Shown here one piece after another: positions 13,906 to 20,805 of a stretch of 38,216 bases of DNA. The notes under the pieces are model-generated. The model made no database searches and was not told where the DNA came from. It saw only the letters and a list, made by a program, of their open reading frames with translations. This stretch comes from Candidatus Moranbacteria bacterium UBA4824 (GTDB lineage: Bacteria > Patescibacteriota > Minisyncoccia > Moranbacterales > UBA2206): assembly GCA_002400405.1 (NCBI GenBank), contig DHFM01000052.1, forward strand, positions 1 through 38,216. Reading direction: 5' to 3'. Position numbers and translations under genes: made by a program. Each line of letters opens with the position of its first letter. The first letter of the stretch is position 1.

Positions 13906-14327
13906 CACTTGTCCAACCAGCTTTGCAAAATTATCTTGGCCGATTCGCCGTCATCAAATTTGCCCACATTTTTCATTCCCTTTTCCACCAAATTCGCCTG
14001 CGCCATTTTGGTAGAAAACATTTCGCTTTGGAATTCAATTGAAATCTCCGGCAAAACTCTCAAAATATCTGTCTTTAGTTTTTCTATCTCGCTATTTTCT
14101 GAATTGACATAAGTGGGAATTCCCATTATAATTTTTCCGACGCTTTCTTTTTTGACAATTTTGACTAGATTATCCAGAAAATTTTTGTCATTAGAGAGTG
14201 TAGTATAAACAAAAGCAATTTTAGTCTCTTCGTCTGCCAACGCCAATCCGACCTTGGCTTTACCATAGTCGATGCCCAAAATATGGCTTGTTTGAGGGAT
14301 ATTCGGTTTTTGCGCTTGACAATTCAT
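13905..14327 (-). CDS. ruvX: YqgF/RuvX RNase H-fold nuclease
   Basis: This 140-residue protein has the RNase H-like fold of YqgF (RuvX), which acts in 16S rRNA 5'-end processing in E. coli and has been proposed as a Holliday-junction resolvase elsewhere. Motifs seen are LGIDYGKAKVGLALADEE at about 17-34, IIMGIPTYVNS in the middle, and MFSTKMAQANLVEKG and DDGESAKIILQSWLDK at the C-terminus, which contain the expected acidic residues. It starts at ATG 14327, whose region overlaps the -35 box of a divergent plus-strand promoter. It ends in TGA directly followed by a heptad repeat. Length is normal. Confidence 0.92.
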   Translation of the reverse strand: MNCQAQKPNIPQTSHILGIDYGKAKVGLALADEETKIAFVYTTLSNDKNFLDNLVKIVKKESVGKIIMGIPTYVNSENSEIEKLKTDILRVLPEISIEFQSEMFSTKMAQANLVEKGMKNVGKFDDGESAKIILQSWLDK

Positions 14328-14344
14328 TGTTTTAGTAGTATAAT
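14316..14344 (+). promoter_or_regulatory. Consensus promoter of the small membrane protein gene
   Basis: TTGACA (14316-14321) and TATAAT (14339-14344) are separated by exactly 17 bp, a perfect sigma-70-type match and the best promoter in the window. The -35 box overlaps the first codons of ruvX on the other strand. The predicted start is near 14351, which leaves an 87-nt leader. In this leader GGTCG and CGACC (14377-14395 region) can form a hairpin. Confidence 0.8.
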
Positions 14345-14437
14345 TAAAAGTTAGTGAAAAGTTAGTTCTTAATAGCGGTCGCTGATTCTAACGACCATCA
14401 ATATAAATTCATTTAAACCCTAAATTAGGAGAAAAAA

Positions 14438-14728
14438 ATGAAAGCAATATTTTTTTGGAAATTAGTAAATTGGATGAGTAAGTTTGTTATTGTTATCTTC
14501 GCAGGGCTCGTTTTGTCCCTGCAGGATTTCAATAACTTCCAAATGTTGTTTGTTTTTTTGTTGGTGGCGAGCATTACTATTGCCACCAGTTTGAAATTAA
14601 CTTCAGTTTCCTGCCGAAAGATAAAGGAGCATCTTTTGGCCGGGAATTATAACCGGCTTTTCCCTCGCAATGATGAGGGGAAGCCAATCGTTATGGCTCG
14701 GGTAGTATACCCATACAACCCAACCTAA
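14438..14728 (+). CDS. Small membrane protein of unknown function
   Basis: I do not recognise this 96-residue protein. It has two likely transmembrane segments (about residues 13-29 and 34-52) and a positively charged C-terminal tail with SCRKIKEHLLAGNYNRLFP, which is probably cytoplasmic. AGGAGA lies 5 nt upstream of ATG 14438. The gene is a self-contained unit: consensus promoter, 87-nt leader with a hairpin, clear ribosome-binding site and strong terminator. It lies on the plus strand between minus-strand genes. The base composition looks less AT-rich than its neighbours. These signals argue for a real, well-expressed gene, perhaps acquired. Confidence 0.75.
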   Translation: MKAIFFWKLVNWMSKFVIVIFAGLVLSLQDFNNFQMLFVFLLVASITIATSLKLTSVSCRKIKEHLLAGNYNRLFPRNDEGKPIVMARVVYPYNPT

Positions 14729-14736
14729 ACGGAAAC

Positions 14737-14778
14737 CCGGAGTGCGTCTAGCATCTTAGACGCCCTCCGGTTTTTTTT
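14737..14778 (+). terminator. Rho-independent terminator of the small membrane protein gene
   Basis: CCGGAG...GCGTCTA (from 14737) pairs with TAGACGC...CTCCGG (to 14770) around a 6-nt loop, with one bulged position in the stem, followed by eight T (14771-14778). It lies 9 bp behind the stop codon. Confidence 0.9.
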
Positions 14779-14799
14779 ATTTCAAAAAACTTCTTTTTC

Positions 14800-14907
14800 T
14801 GTCATCCTCGCGAATGCGGGGATCTAGTCTCTTAACTTATTTGCTTCTAATGATTAACCCATTTCACAAAACTTCTTCACTAGATTCCCGCGTTCGCGGG
14901 AATGACA
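14800..14907. repeat. TGTCATCCT-type intergenic palindromic repeat
   Basis: The left part reads TGTCATCCTCGCGAATGCGG and GGATCTAGT; the right part reads ACTAGATTCCCGCG followed by TTCGCGGGAATGACA. The ends are complementary, and each half contains its own GC-rich hairpin. The ends match the repeats at 2952-3109 and 5911-5979. No gene is seen in 14779-14978 apart from this and the next repeat. Confidence 0.7.
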
Positions 14908-14916
14908 AGCTTTTTT

Positions 14917-14975
14917 GTATATTCGTACATTCGTACCAATTCGCCTGCCTGCCGGCAGGCAGGTAATTCGTAAAA
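14917..14975. repeat. TTCGTAA-type repeat interrupted by a 20-bp GC palindrome
   Basis: ATTCGTACATTCGTACCAATTCG (split across 14921-14943) and TAATTCGTAA (from 14964) are parts of the same repeat family found in the ribosomal cluster. Between them is the perfect palindrome CCTGCCTGCCGGCAGGCAGG (14944-14963). The combination looks like one repeat inserted in another. It lies 5-8 nt behind the map stop codon. Confidence 0.6.
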
Positions 14976-14978
14976 CAA

Positions 14979-15737
14979 TCATCTCGTCAAAATCTCACAC
15001 CCTCCTTTTTTCACCACGATTGTATCTTCAAAATGAGCGCTGAGTTTGTCGTCTTGCGTTAAGTATGTCCAACCATCCGCCCCTAGTTTTATTTTATATG
15101 TTCCGACATTTATCATTGGCTCAAGTGCCAGCGTCATCCCCTCTTTCAAAATTATATCCTTAGCACTCCAATGATAATTTGGTACAACCGGATCTTCGTG
15201 CAAAATTTTTCCCACGCCGTGTCCGACAAGATCACGAATAACTGAAAAGCCATTTGAGCGCGCATAGCTTTCCACTGCAATTGAATATTCACTGAGTTTT
15301 GCTCCCGTCTTAATTTTGGCAATTCCCTGATTCAAAGCCTCTCTGGTCACATTCATAATTTTATGCGCCTCGGGACTCATCGCACCAACTGAAAAAGTCC
15401 GCGCCATATCAGTGATCATCCCTTCAAATTCCATTCCGATGTCAATTTTCACCAAATCCCCCTCTTTTATTATTTTTTCTACACTTGGAATAGCATGCAC
15501 AATTTCATTGTTAATTGAAGCGCAGATTGTAGCGGGATAGGGATTGCTTTTGTCACCATAACCTTTGAAGGCTGGTGTCCCTCCATTATCAAAAACAAGC
15601 CTTTCGGCCAGCTTGTCTAACTCCTGTGTATTTACGCCCGAAGCAATCATTTTTCCAATTTCACTCATAATCATCGAGAGTATTTTTCCACCCCGACGCA
15701 TCGACGCTATTTCATTTTGAGTTTTGATTATTATCAT
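14979..15737 (-). CDS. map: Type I methionine aminopeptidase
   Basis: This cytoplasmic dimetal enzyme removes the initiator methionine from new proteins. The 252-residue protein has the pita-bread fold motifs: GDLVKIDIGMEFEGMITDMARTF (metal Asp residues), IRDLVGHGVGKILHEDPVVPNY with the catalytic His, LKEGMTLALEPMINVG with a metal Glu, and HFEDTIVV with the last metal Glu. No N-terminal extension is present, so this is the short type I form. It starts at ATG 15737, 2 nt behind adk, in the conserved secY-adk-map order. It ends with UGA, showing that UGA is a stop codon here. Confidence 0.96.
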   Translation of the reverse strand: MIIIKTQNEIASMRRGGKILSMIMSEIGKMIASGVNTQELDKLAERLVFDNGGTPAFKGYGDKSNPYPATICASINNEIVHAIPSVEKIIKEGDLVKIDIGMEFEGMITDMARTFSVGAMSPEAHKIMNVTREALNQGIAKIKTGAKLSEYSIAVESYARSNGFSVIRDLVGHGVGKILHEDPVVPNYHWSAKDIILKEGMTLALEPMINVGTYKIKLGADGWTYLTQDDKLSAHFEDTIVVKKGGCEILTR

Positions 15738-15739
15738 AT

Positions 15740-16381
15740 TTACATGTTATCTAAAATATTTTTAAACACCTCGTCAATTTCTTTATCGCCATCAATTTCA
15801 ATAACTTTACCTTGCTTATTATAATACTCAACAATTGGCATTGTTTCTTCGTTGAATATTGCCAATCTTTTTTTCACACCTTCCTCCGTATCATCAACAC
15901 GCTGAATTATCCGACCTCCACATATATCACATTTTTCGTCTTCACTTTGAATATCTTTTCCAAAAATAAAAACTTTTTTGCATTTTTCACAAATTCTTCT
16001 TTTAGAAATTCTTTTTAGCGATTCTTCTTGCGAAAGCTTAATTAGAATTACTTTATCAATTTTCCTGCCAGACTCCTTGACCACTTTTTCAAAATATTCA
16101 AGCTGTTCGATATTTCTCGGTACCCCGTCAAAAACAACTCCTTGCTCTCTTCCTAATCCCATAATTTTCAAATGAATCACTTCTCGCAGAATTTTGTCGC
16201 TCACTAATTCTTTTTTGATATTTATAATTTCATGAATTTCTTTTCCTAATTGAGTATCTAGAAGTGCCACCTCACGCAAAAACTTTCCCATATCAATATG
16301 TTCCAGATCAAATTTCTGCGCTAATTTTTCTGCCTGCGTTCCCTTGCCGGAACCTTGTGGACCAAGAATAATGATATTCAT
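15740..16381 (-). CDS. adk: Adenylate kinase (zinc-finger lid form)
   Basis: Adenylate kinase converts AMP and ATP to two ADP. The 213-residue protein has the P-loop GPQGSGKGTQ at residues 7-16, FDGVPRNIEQLE in the AMP-binding region, and RISKRRICEKCKKVF with a downstream CDICGGRIIQRVDD. The four cysteines of the lid (CEKC and CDIC) form the structural zinc site of the long form. ATG 16381 is used; the longer frame starts with TTG inside the repeat. It sits between secY and map with map 2 nt downstream. Confidence 0.95.
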   Translation of the reverse strand: MNIIILGPQGSGKGTQAEKLAQKFDLEHIDMGKFLREVALLDTQLGKEIHEIINIKKELVSDKILREVIHLKIMGLGREQGVVFDGVPRNIEQLEYFEKVVKESGRKIDKVILIKLSQEESLKRISKRRICEKCKKVFIFGKDIQSEDEKCDICGGRIIQRVDDTEEGVKKRLAIFNEETMPIVEYYNKQGKVIEIDGDKEIDEVFKNILDNM

Positions 16382-16382
16382 A

Positions 16383-16490
16383 ATTTTCAATTTCTAATTT
16401 TCAATTTTCAAAAAATTTTCAATTACTAAATTTTAAAATTAAAAATTTATAAATTGATTGAAAATTGTGAATTGAAAATTAAAAATTCGA
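16383..16490. repeat. TTTTCAAT-type heptad-repeat hairpin behind secY
   Basis: This AT-rich segment, with 7-nt units such as TTTTCAA, TTTCTAA, TTGAAAA and TTGAATT, is the third and most diverged copy of the family at 8866 and 10316. It fills most of the secY-adk gap, beginning about 14 nt from the secY stop codon (16505-16507) and ending next to the adk start. Confidence 0.7.
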
Positions 16491-16504
16491 GCAAAGCGAG
16501 TTTT

Positions 16505-17776
16505 CTAAAAGCCTTCATAATCCCTCATCACTAATTGCCCTTCAATTTGTTGGATAAGTTCAATAACCACGGAAACCACAATCAAAAGTCCGGTACCACC
16601 GATTGAGATAGAACCGATTTTAGTAAAACCCTGAACGATGAAAGGAAGAACTGCGATAAGGCCAAGGAATGTTGCGCCTGTGAGCGTCACGCGATTCATA
16701 ATTCTAAAAAGATATTCAGAAGTGTTTTTGCCTGGGCGAATTCCGGGGATGTACCCACCTTGTTTTTGCAAATTTTCCGCAATTTTGTTTGGATCAAAAA
16801 CTACAGCAGTATAAAAATAGGTAAAGGCCACTACTAGAAGAAAATATAGCGAACCATAGAAAAATTGATTTTGAAAAAAATTCCCGACTGCTCGCGCTAC
16901 GCTAGCGACAGTGCCATTAGATGAACTAGCCAAAAAATTAGCAATCATTCCTGGGAAAAGCATAATTGACATCGCAAAGATAATTGGAATCACACCTGCT
17001 TGATTGATGCGCAGTGGCAGATGGGTATTGGTTCCGCCAAACATTTTGTTTCCCCTAATCCTCTTAGCATAAGCAATTGGAATGTTCCTTTGTCCTTCTG
17101 TCATAAAAACCACCGCACCAACTGCACCAACCACAACAACTAGTAGAAAAACGTAGGCGAAAAATTGTGTTGGATCCCAAGTAGATACGATGCGCGAAAT
17201 GGCTGAAGGCAAACTAGAAACTATTCCAGCAAAAATCAAAAGTGATACTCCGTTGCCAATCTTTTTTTCAGTGATCAGTTCCCCTAGCCACATCAAAAAA
17301 ATTGTTCCGGCCGTAGCCACAATCACAATAGAAAACAATCCATACGCTCCGCTTGGCGCCATAATTTGTTGAGAACGAAAAAGAGAAATCATACCGATTG
17401 TTTGCAAAGCTGCCAGTGGAACCGCAATCCATCTGGTCCACTGATTGAATTTTTCCCTCCCAGCCTCTCCCTCTTCCTTATAGATTTGTTCCAAGCGCGG
17501 GATAATCATAGTCATAAGTTGCATGATAATCGAAGAAGTAATATATGGTCCGACGCCAAGCATCACAATAGAAATGCTCGATAGTCCTCCACCGGAAAAA
17601 AGGTTAAGTAGTCCGAAAAATTGATTGCCTTCAAAAAACATTTTGAGTCGTTCTTGATCAATTCCGGGAATAGGAATGTTGGCCGCTAGACGAAAAATCA
17701 CCAAAAGCGCCAAGATAAAAAATATCTTGTTTCTGAGCTCTTTGACTTTGAAGATTTGAATTATTTTTTGAAACAT
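16505..17776 (-). CDS. secY: Protein translocase subunit SecY
   Basis: SecY forms the ten-helix protein-conducting channel of the Sec system in the inner membrane. The 423-residue protein begins MFQKIIQIFKVKELRNKIFF, the usual N-terminus. It continues with the plug region (GLLNLFSGGGLSSISIVMLG), the GVGPYITSSIIMQLM pore helix, ITEKKIGNGVSLLIF, and the basic loop with YAKRIRGNK and QGGYIPGIRPGK. ATG 17776 is chosen because the 12 extra residues of the longer frame are encoded by a repeat element. The gene is separated from rplO by that element, and adk and map follow. Confidence 0.96.
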   Translation of the reverse strand: MFQKIIQIFKVKELRNKIFFILALLVIFRLAANIPIPGIDQERLKMFFEGNQFFGLLNLFSGGGLSSISIVMLGVGPYITSSIIMQLMTMIIPRLEQIYKEEGEAGREKFNQWTRWIAVPLAALQTIGMISLFRSQQIMAPSGAYGLFSIVIVATAGTIFLMWLGELITEKKIGNGVSLLIFAGIVSSLPSAISRIVSTWDPTQFFAYVFLLVVVVGAVGAVVFMTEGQRNIPIAYAKRIRGNKMFGGTNTHLPLRINQAGVIPIIFAMSIMLFPGMIANFLASSSNGTVASVARAVGNFFQNQFFYGSLYFLLVVAFTYFYTAVVFDPNKIAENLQKQGGYIPGIRPGKNTSEYLFRIMNRVTLTGATFLGLIAVLPFIVQGFTKIGSISIGGTGLLIVVSVVIELIQQIEGQLVMRDYEGF

Positions 17777-17932
17777 GCCAATTTTGTCTGCGAACATAGT
17801 GAGCAGGAACAAAATTGAGCATCCCGCACCAATTCACAAACTAATTTTATATTATCTAAAAACTAAGCCGTAGGCGATTCCGTGAAATAATCATTATTTT
17901 ACAGTAAATCTAATTCGGAATTGGTGCGGGAT
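17777..17932 (-). repeat. Hairpin repeat element directly upstream of the secY start codon
   Basis: ATCCCGCACCAATTC (17821-17835) and its perfect complement (17918-17932) form a 15-bp stem with an internal CGGAATCGCCTACGGCTTAG. The flank up to the start codon (minus strand, ending in CAAAATTGGCATG) also belongs to the element, since the same order is found upstream of rpsG at 37484-37642. CAATTTTG and CAAAATTG can pair as a second stem that ends 4 nt before the ATG. No separate ribosome-binding site is visible, so the element probably shapes secY translation or transcription. Confidence 0.75.
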
Positions 17933-17941
17933 AGCCCCTTC

Positions 17942-18382
17942 CTACAAACCAATTTTCCCGCCGGCTTTTTCGATCATTTCTTTGGCCGATTTTGAGAGAA
18001 GAATATCCTGGCTGAAAGAAAGTTTTTTGGAAAAAGCACCTGCGCCAAGAATTTTGATCTTTTCATTTTTCACAACCTTGCCAAGCAATTTTACCTTGAC
18101 TAAAGATTCAATATTCACGGTTTCACCATCCTTAAACACTTTTTCAATTTGCTCCAAGGACAACACGGTTTTTTTAGCCTCTCTTGATTTAAATCCTTTT
18201 TTCTTTTTCATGTGATCAATAAGCGTTGAACGGCCACCTTCAAACAAAGGATCAACATGCGCTCCGCTTCGCGCTTTTTGCCCCTTATTACCCTTACCAC
18301 AATAGGTGCCTTTTTTTCCACCTCGTCCAATAGTCTTTCTTTTCTTCTTTTTGCTATTAAGTTTTAGAGTATTAACTTGCAT
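17942..18382 (-). CDS. rplO: Large ribosomal subunit protein uL15
   Basis: uL15 binds 23S rRNA and assists late assembly of the 50S subunit. The 146-residue protein has the basic N-terminus with the glycine-rich loop (TIGRGGKKGTYCGKGNKGQK), then the HVDPLFEGGRSTL segment and the C-terminal LSFSQDILLSKSAKEMIEKAGG. It is 20 bp behind rpsE with no rpmD between them. The secY-leader repeat begins about 10 bp behind its stop codon. Confidence 0.95.
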   Translation of the reverse strand: MQVNTLKLNSKKKKRKTIGRGGKKGTYCGKGNKGQKARSGAHVDPLFEGGRSTLIDHMKKKKGFKSREAKKTVLSLEQIEKVFKDGETVNIESLVKVKLLGKVVKNEKIKILGAGAFSKKLSFSQDILLSKSAKEMIEKAGGKIGL

Positions 18383-18402
18383 TTTTTTAATTTAAGTAAA
18401 AA

Positions 18403-18894
18403 TTATTTGACTCTCTCACCTCTTTTTTTCGAATCTTGAAATGTTCTCAGAGCTTCGATAGTGGCTCTAGCTACATTCAATTTATTGGCAGTTCCCAATG
18501 ATTTCGAAATAATATCTTTGATTCCAGCCAAATCAACCACGGCGCGCACCGCTCCACCAGCCACAATTCCCCTTCCTTCTGGAGCAGGTTTGAGCATAAT
18601 TTTAGCACTGCCTGATTTTATAAACATATCATGCGCAATTGTGTTTTTGTTCACATCAACATTGATCATATTTTTCTTGCCGTCATCAAAAGCTTTCTTG
18701 ATTGCATCCGTCACATCCGCTCCCTTTCCAACGCCCACACCTACTTTTCCTTTTCGATTACCGATAACCAAGGTAGCACGAAAACGAAATCTTCTTCCGC
18801 CCTTAACCACGCGCGTCACTCTAGCTAAATCCAAAAGCTTCTGATCGTATTCAGGTTTTTCTTTTTTAGTTCTTGTTCGTTTGTCTCTTCCCAT
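18403..18894 (-). CDS. rpsE: Small ribosomal subunit protein uS5
   Basis: uS5 helps form the mRNA entry tunnel and influences decoding accuracy. The 163-residue protein has VTRVVKGGRRFRFRATLVIG (dsRNA-binding-like N domain), KVGVGVGKGADVTDAIKKA, and the C-terminal KPAPEGRGIVAGGAVRAVVD, DIISKSLGTANKLNVARATI block. Length is normal. It lies between rplR and rplO; the usual following gene rpmD (uL30) is absent. Confidence 0.96.
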   Translation of the reverse strand: MGRDKRTRTKKEKPEYDQKLLDLARVTRVVKGGRRFRFRATLVIGNRKGKVGVGVGKGADVTDAIKKAFDDGKKNMINVDVNKNTIAHDMFIKSGSAKIMLKPAPEGRGIVAGGAVRAVVDLAGIKDIISKSLGTANKLNVARATIEALRTFQDSKKRGERVK

Positions 18895-18916
18895 AAAATT
18901 TTCAAATTTATAACAA

Positions 18917-18957
18917 CTTATTTATTTCGTATTTCGCTTATTTCGTATTTCGTAAAA
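18917..18957. repeat. Degenerate TTCGTAA-type repeat behind rplR
   Basis: CGTATTTCGCTTATTTCGTATTTCGTAAAA-like units (about 8-nt period) lie directly behind the rplR stop codon (18958-18960). They fit the TACGAAT/ATTCGTA family seen at 20478, 22999, 23793 and 27358, but only one arm is present. Confidence 0.5.
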
Positions 18958-19305
18958 CTAGAATTTTAATCCACCTTCTCTAGCTCCCTCGGCTAGCGCC
19001 TTTATTTTTCCATGATATTTATAACCACTTCTATCATATACAATTTCACCAATCTTTTTCTCCAGACATTTTTTTGCTATCAAGATTCCAACATTCTTTG
19101 CGCCTTCAATATCATTTTTAGCTTGCTTTATTTCTTTGAGATACGCCGAAACTATGGTAGTTGATTTTTCATCATCAATAACCTGAGCAGATATGCCCAT
19201 GAGACTTTTGAAAACAGCGAGTCGCGGTCTTTTTGCGTCACCCTTAATCTTAGCTTTTATTCGCTTTTTTCGATATAATCTTAAATTGTTTCTACTATTT
19301 TTCAT
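18958..19305 (-). CDS. rplR: Large ribosomal subunit protein uL18
   Basis: uL18 binds 5S rRNA and helps place it in the central protuberance. The 115-residue protein has the basic N-terminal tail (RLYRKKRIKAKIKGDAKRPR), LAVFKSLMGISAQVIDD, and the C-terminal VYDRSGYKYHGKIKALAEGAREGGLKF that is nearly invariant in the family. It has normal length and lies between rplF and rpsE, separated from each by repeat remnants. Confidence 0.96.
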   Translation of the reverse strand: MKNSRNNLRLYRKKRIKAKIKGDAKRPRLAVFKSLMGISAQVIDDEKSTTIVSAYLKEIKQAKNDIEGAKNVGILIAKKCLEKKIGEIVYDRSGYKYHGKIKALAEGAREGGLKF

Positions 19306-19309
19306 TGTT

Positions 19310-19382
19310 TTTCATTTACGAAATTACTAATCGAGCGAAAATACGAATTCGTAATTTAGTTTAATTCGTACTTTCGTAAATT
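19310..19382. repeat. TTCGTAA-type repeat behind rplF
   Basis: TTTACGAAATTAC and GAAAATACGAATTCGTAAT are followed by AATTCGTACTTTCGTAAA, giving two arms that can pair. It ends at the rplF stop codon (19383-19385). It is a shorter, diverged member of the family at 20478 and 27358. Confidence 0.6.
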
Positions 19383-19928
19383 TTACTTTACGGCGCCGGC
19401 TTTCTTACCGACTTTTCTTCTAACTTTCTCTCCTTGATATCTAAAACCTTTTCCTTTATATGGTTCAACTTTTTTTAATGCTCTGATATTAGCCGCGAAT
19501 TGTCCTACTTGTTGCTTATCTATTCCAGAGATTGAAAGGACATTATTATCTTCAATTTTAACCGTTAGTCCTTCCGGAATTTCCTCCTCCACTGGATGAG
19601 AAAAACCAAGAGCCATAACTAGTTTTTTGCCTTGCAAGGACATTCGAAATCCCACTCCCTGTAGTTCTAATTTCTTTTCGAAACCATCTTTGGCACCGAC
19701 AATCATATTGTTCACTAGTGCTCGAGTGAGACCCCAAATAGCATTAGCTTCCTTGGTATTTCTTGTGCGAGAAAATTTCATTTCTCCGTCAGTGACCTCT
19801 ACTTTGATTTGTCGACTAATTTCCAAATTCAAAGTGCCTTTTGGACCCTTGACTTCCAATTTTTCACCGTCGAGCTTGATCTCGATTCCTTGTGGTATAG
19901 CTATTATTTTTTTTCCGATCTTTGACAT
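19383..19928 (-). CDS. rplF: Large ribosomal subunit protein uL6
   Basis: uL6 binds near the GTPase-associated region and the sarcin-ricin loop. The 181-residue protein has the two-repeat structure of the family, beginning MSKIGKKIIAIPQGIEIKLD, with GPKGTLNLEI and a second repeat, and ends with the conserved VEPYKGKGFRYQGEKVRRKVGKKAG region. Length is normal. It starts at ATG 19928, about 117 bp behind rpsH across a repeat. Confidence 0.96.
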   Translation of the reverse strand: MSKIGKKIIAIPQGIEIKLDGEKLEVKGPKGTLNLEISRQIKVEVTDGEMKFSRTRNTKEANAIWGLTRALVNNMIVGAKDGFEKKLELQGVGFRMSLQGKKLVMALGFSHPVEEEIPEGLTVKIEDNNVLSISGIDKQQVGQFAANIRALKKVEPYKGKGFRYQGEKVRRKVGKKAGAVK

Positions 19929-19929
19929 A

Positions 19930-20045
19930 AATTTTCATTTACGAACTACGAAATTAGCGAAATACGAAATATTTTTTAATATATTTTCGTATTTAATTTT
20001 AATTTTCGTACTTTCGTATTTCGTATTATTTTCGTATTTCGTAAT
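19930..20045. repeat. TTCGTAA-type repeat behind rpsH
   Basis: Units such as TACGAAAT and TTTCGTATT recur with a 7-8 nt period and form two complementary arms across the rpsH-rplF gap. The right end directly abuts the rpsH stop codon (20046-20048); the left end reaches almost to the rplF start. Confidence 0.65.
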
Positions 20046-20438
20046 TTACCAAACTTCACAAATATATTCTCCTCCTAATCCAAGCTTTCTTGACTGAGCT
20101 CCCGTCATCACGCCCTTGGAAGTAGAAATGATAGCTGTACCGTAATTATTCTTAACATTCTTAATATCTTTATTTTTAATATAGATTCTTTGTCCTGACT
20201 TAGAAATTTTCTTGATCCCCTTGATTGCAGGAATTTTTCTGGTTGGAGTAATTTGATAATATTTCAAAATTATCTTTATCAAACCTTGCGCATCCATAGA
20301 AGTTTTTTCTACAAAACCTTCTTTTTCTAAGATTCCAGCTAAGGCAATTCTAAGTTTAGATGGTTTTATAGCCACTTCTTTGTGCCCAGCCATCTGAGCA
20401 TTTCTTATTTTAGTTAACATTTCAGAAATTTTGTCCAT
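20046..20438 (-). CDS. rpsH: Small ribosomal subunit protein uS8
   Basis: uS8 binds the central domain of 16S rRNA and is a primary assembly protein. The 130-residue protein has the N-terminal DKISEMLTKIRNAQMAGHKE, the central PTRKIPAIKGIKKISKSGQR and the near-invariant C-terminal GTAIISTSKGVMTGAQSRKL. Normal length. It follows rpsN after a 106-bp hairpin repeat. In E. coli uS8 is the repressor of the spc operon; no matching target was identified here. Confidence 0.96.
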   Translation of the reverse strand: MDKISEMLTKIRNAQMAGHKEVAIKPSKLRIALAGILEKEGFVEKTSMDAQGLIKIILKYYQITPTRKIPAIKGIKKISKSGQRIYIKNKDIKNVKNNYGTAIISTSKGVMTGAQSRKLGLGGEYICEVW

Positions 20439-20477
20439 AGTTTATAGTTTGATGATTTTAAATTTATCTCTTTTCCT

Positions 20478-20583
20478 ACGAATTACGAATCTGTACAAAT
20501 GTACTAATGTGAACTGAATAATTTTTACTGCTTTATTAAATTATTCGTAATTCGTACATTCGTAAATATTCGTAATTCGTAAG
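20478..20583. repeat. TTCGTAA-type hairpin repeat behind rpsN (copy A)
   Basis: The left arm (TACGAATTACGAAT, then TGTACAAATGTACTAATGTG) pairs with the right arm (ATTATTCGTAATTCGTACAT, then ATTCGTAATTCGTAAGG). The loop region is diverged from copies B and D. It begins 2 nt behind the rpsN stop codon (20586-20588). Confidence 0.85.
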
Positions 20584-20585
20584 GA

Positions 20586-20771
20586 CTACCAACTTGCTTT
20601 TTTAACTCCAGGTATTTGTCCGGTAATAGCCAACTCTCTAAAACATATTCGGCAGATATCAAATTGTCTCATATATCCATGTTTTCTTCCGCACTTCCAA
20701 CAACGTCTCACGATTCTCGTCGAAAATTTAGGTTTTTTTCGGGCTCTTGCTTCTGTTGATTTCTTCGCCAT
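20586..20771 (-). CDS. rpsN: Small ribosomal subunit protein uS14, zinc-binding (type Z)
   Basis: uS14 binds the head of the 30S subunit. The 61-residue form carries CWKCG and CRICF, the two CxxC halves of a zinc ribbon, and ends with the conserved ITGQIPGVKKASW. This is the C+ form; a zinc-independent paralogue is not in the window. It lies between rplE (34 bp) and rpsH. Confidence 0.97.
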   Translation of the reverse strand: MAKKSTEARARKKPKFSTRIVRRCWKCGRKHGYMRQFDICRICFRELAITGQIPGVKKASW

Positions 20772-20805
20772 ATTCTTTATCTACAATTAATAAACTTTAA
20801 ATAAA

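Noticed and set aside
14325..14370. Leaderless promoter for ruvX (TATACT 9 nt before the ATG)
   Set aside because: A matching -35 box was not found at 15-18 bp; the -10 likeness arises from the complement of the plus-strand TATAAT.
17777..17812. 12 extra N-terminal residues on SecY
   Set aside because: They are encoded by the same kind of leader repeat; homologues begin near MFxKI.
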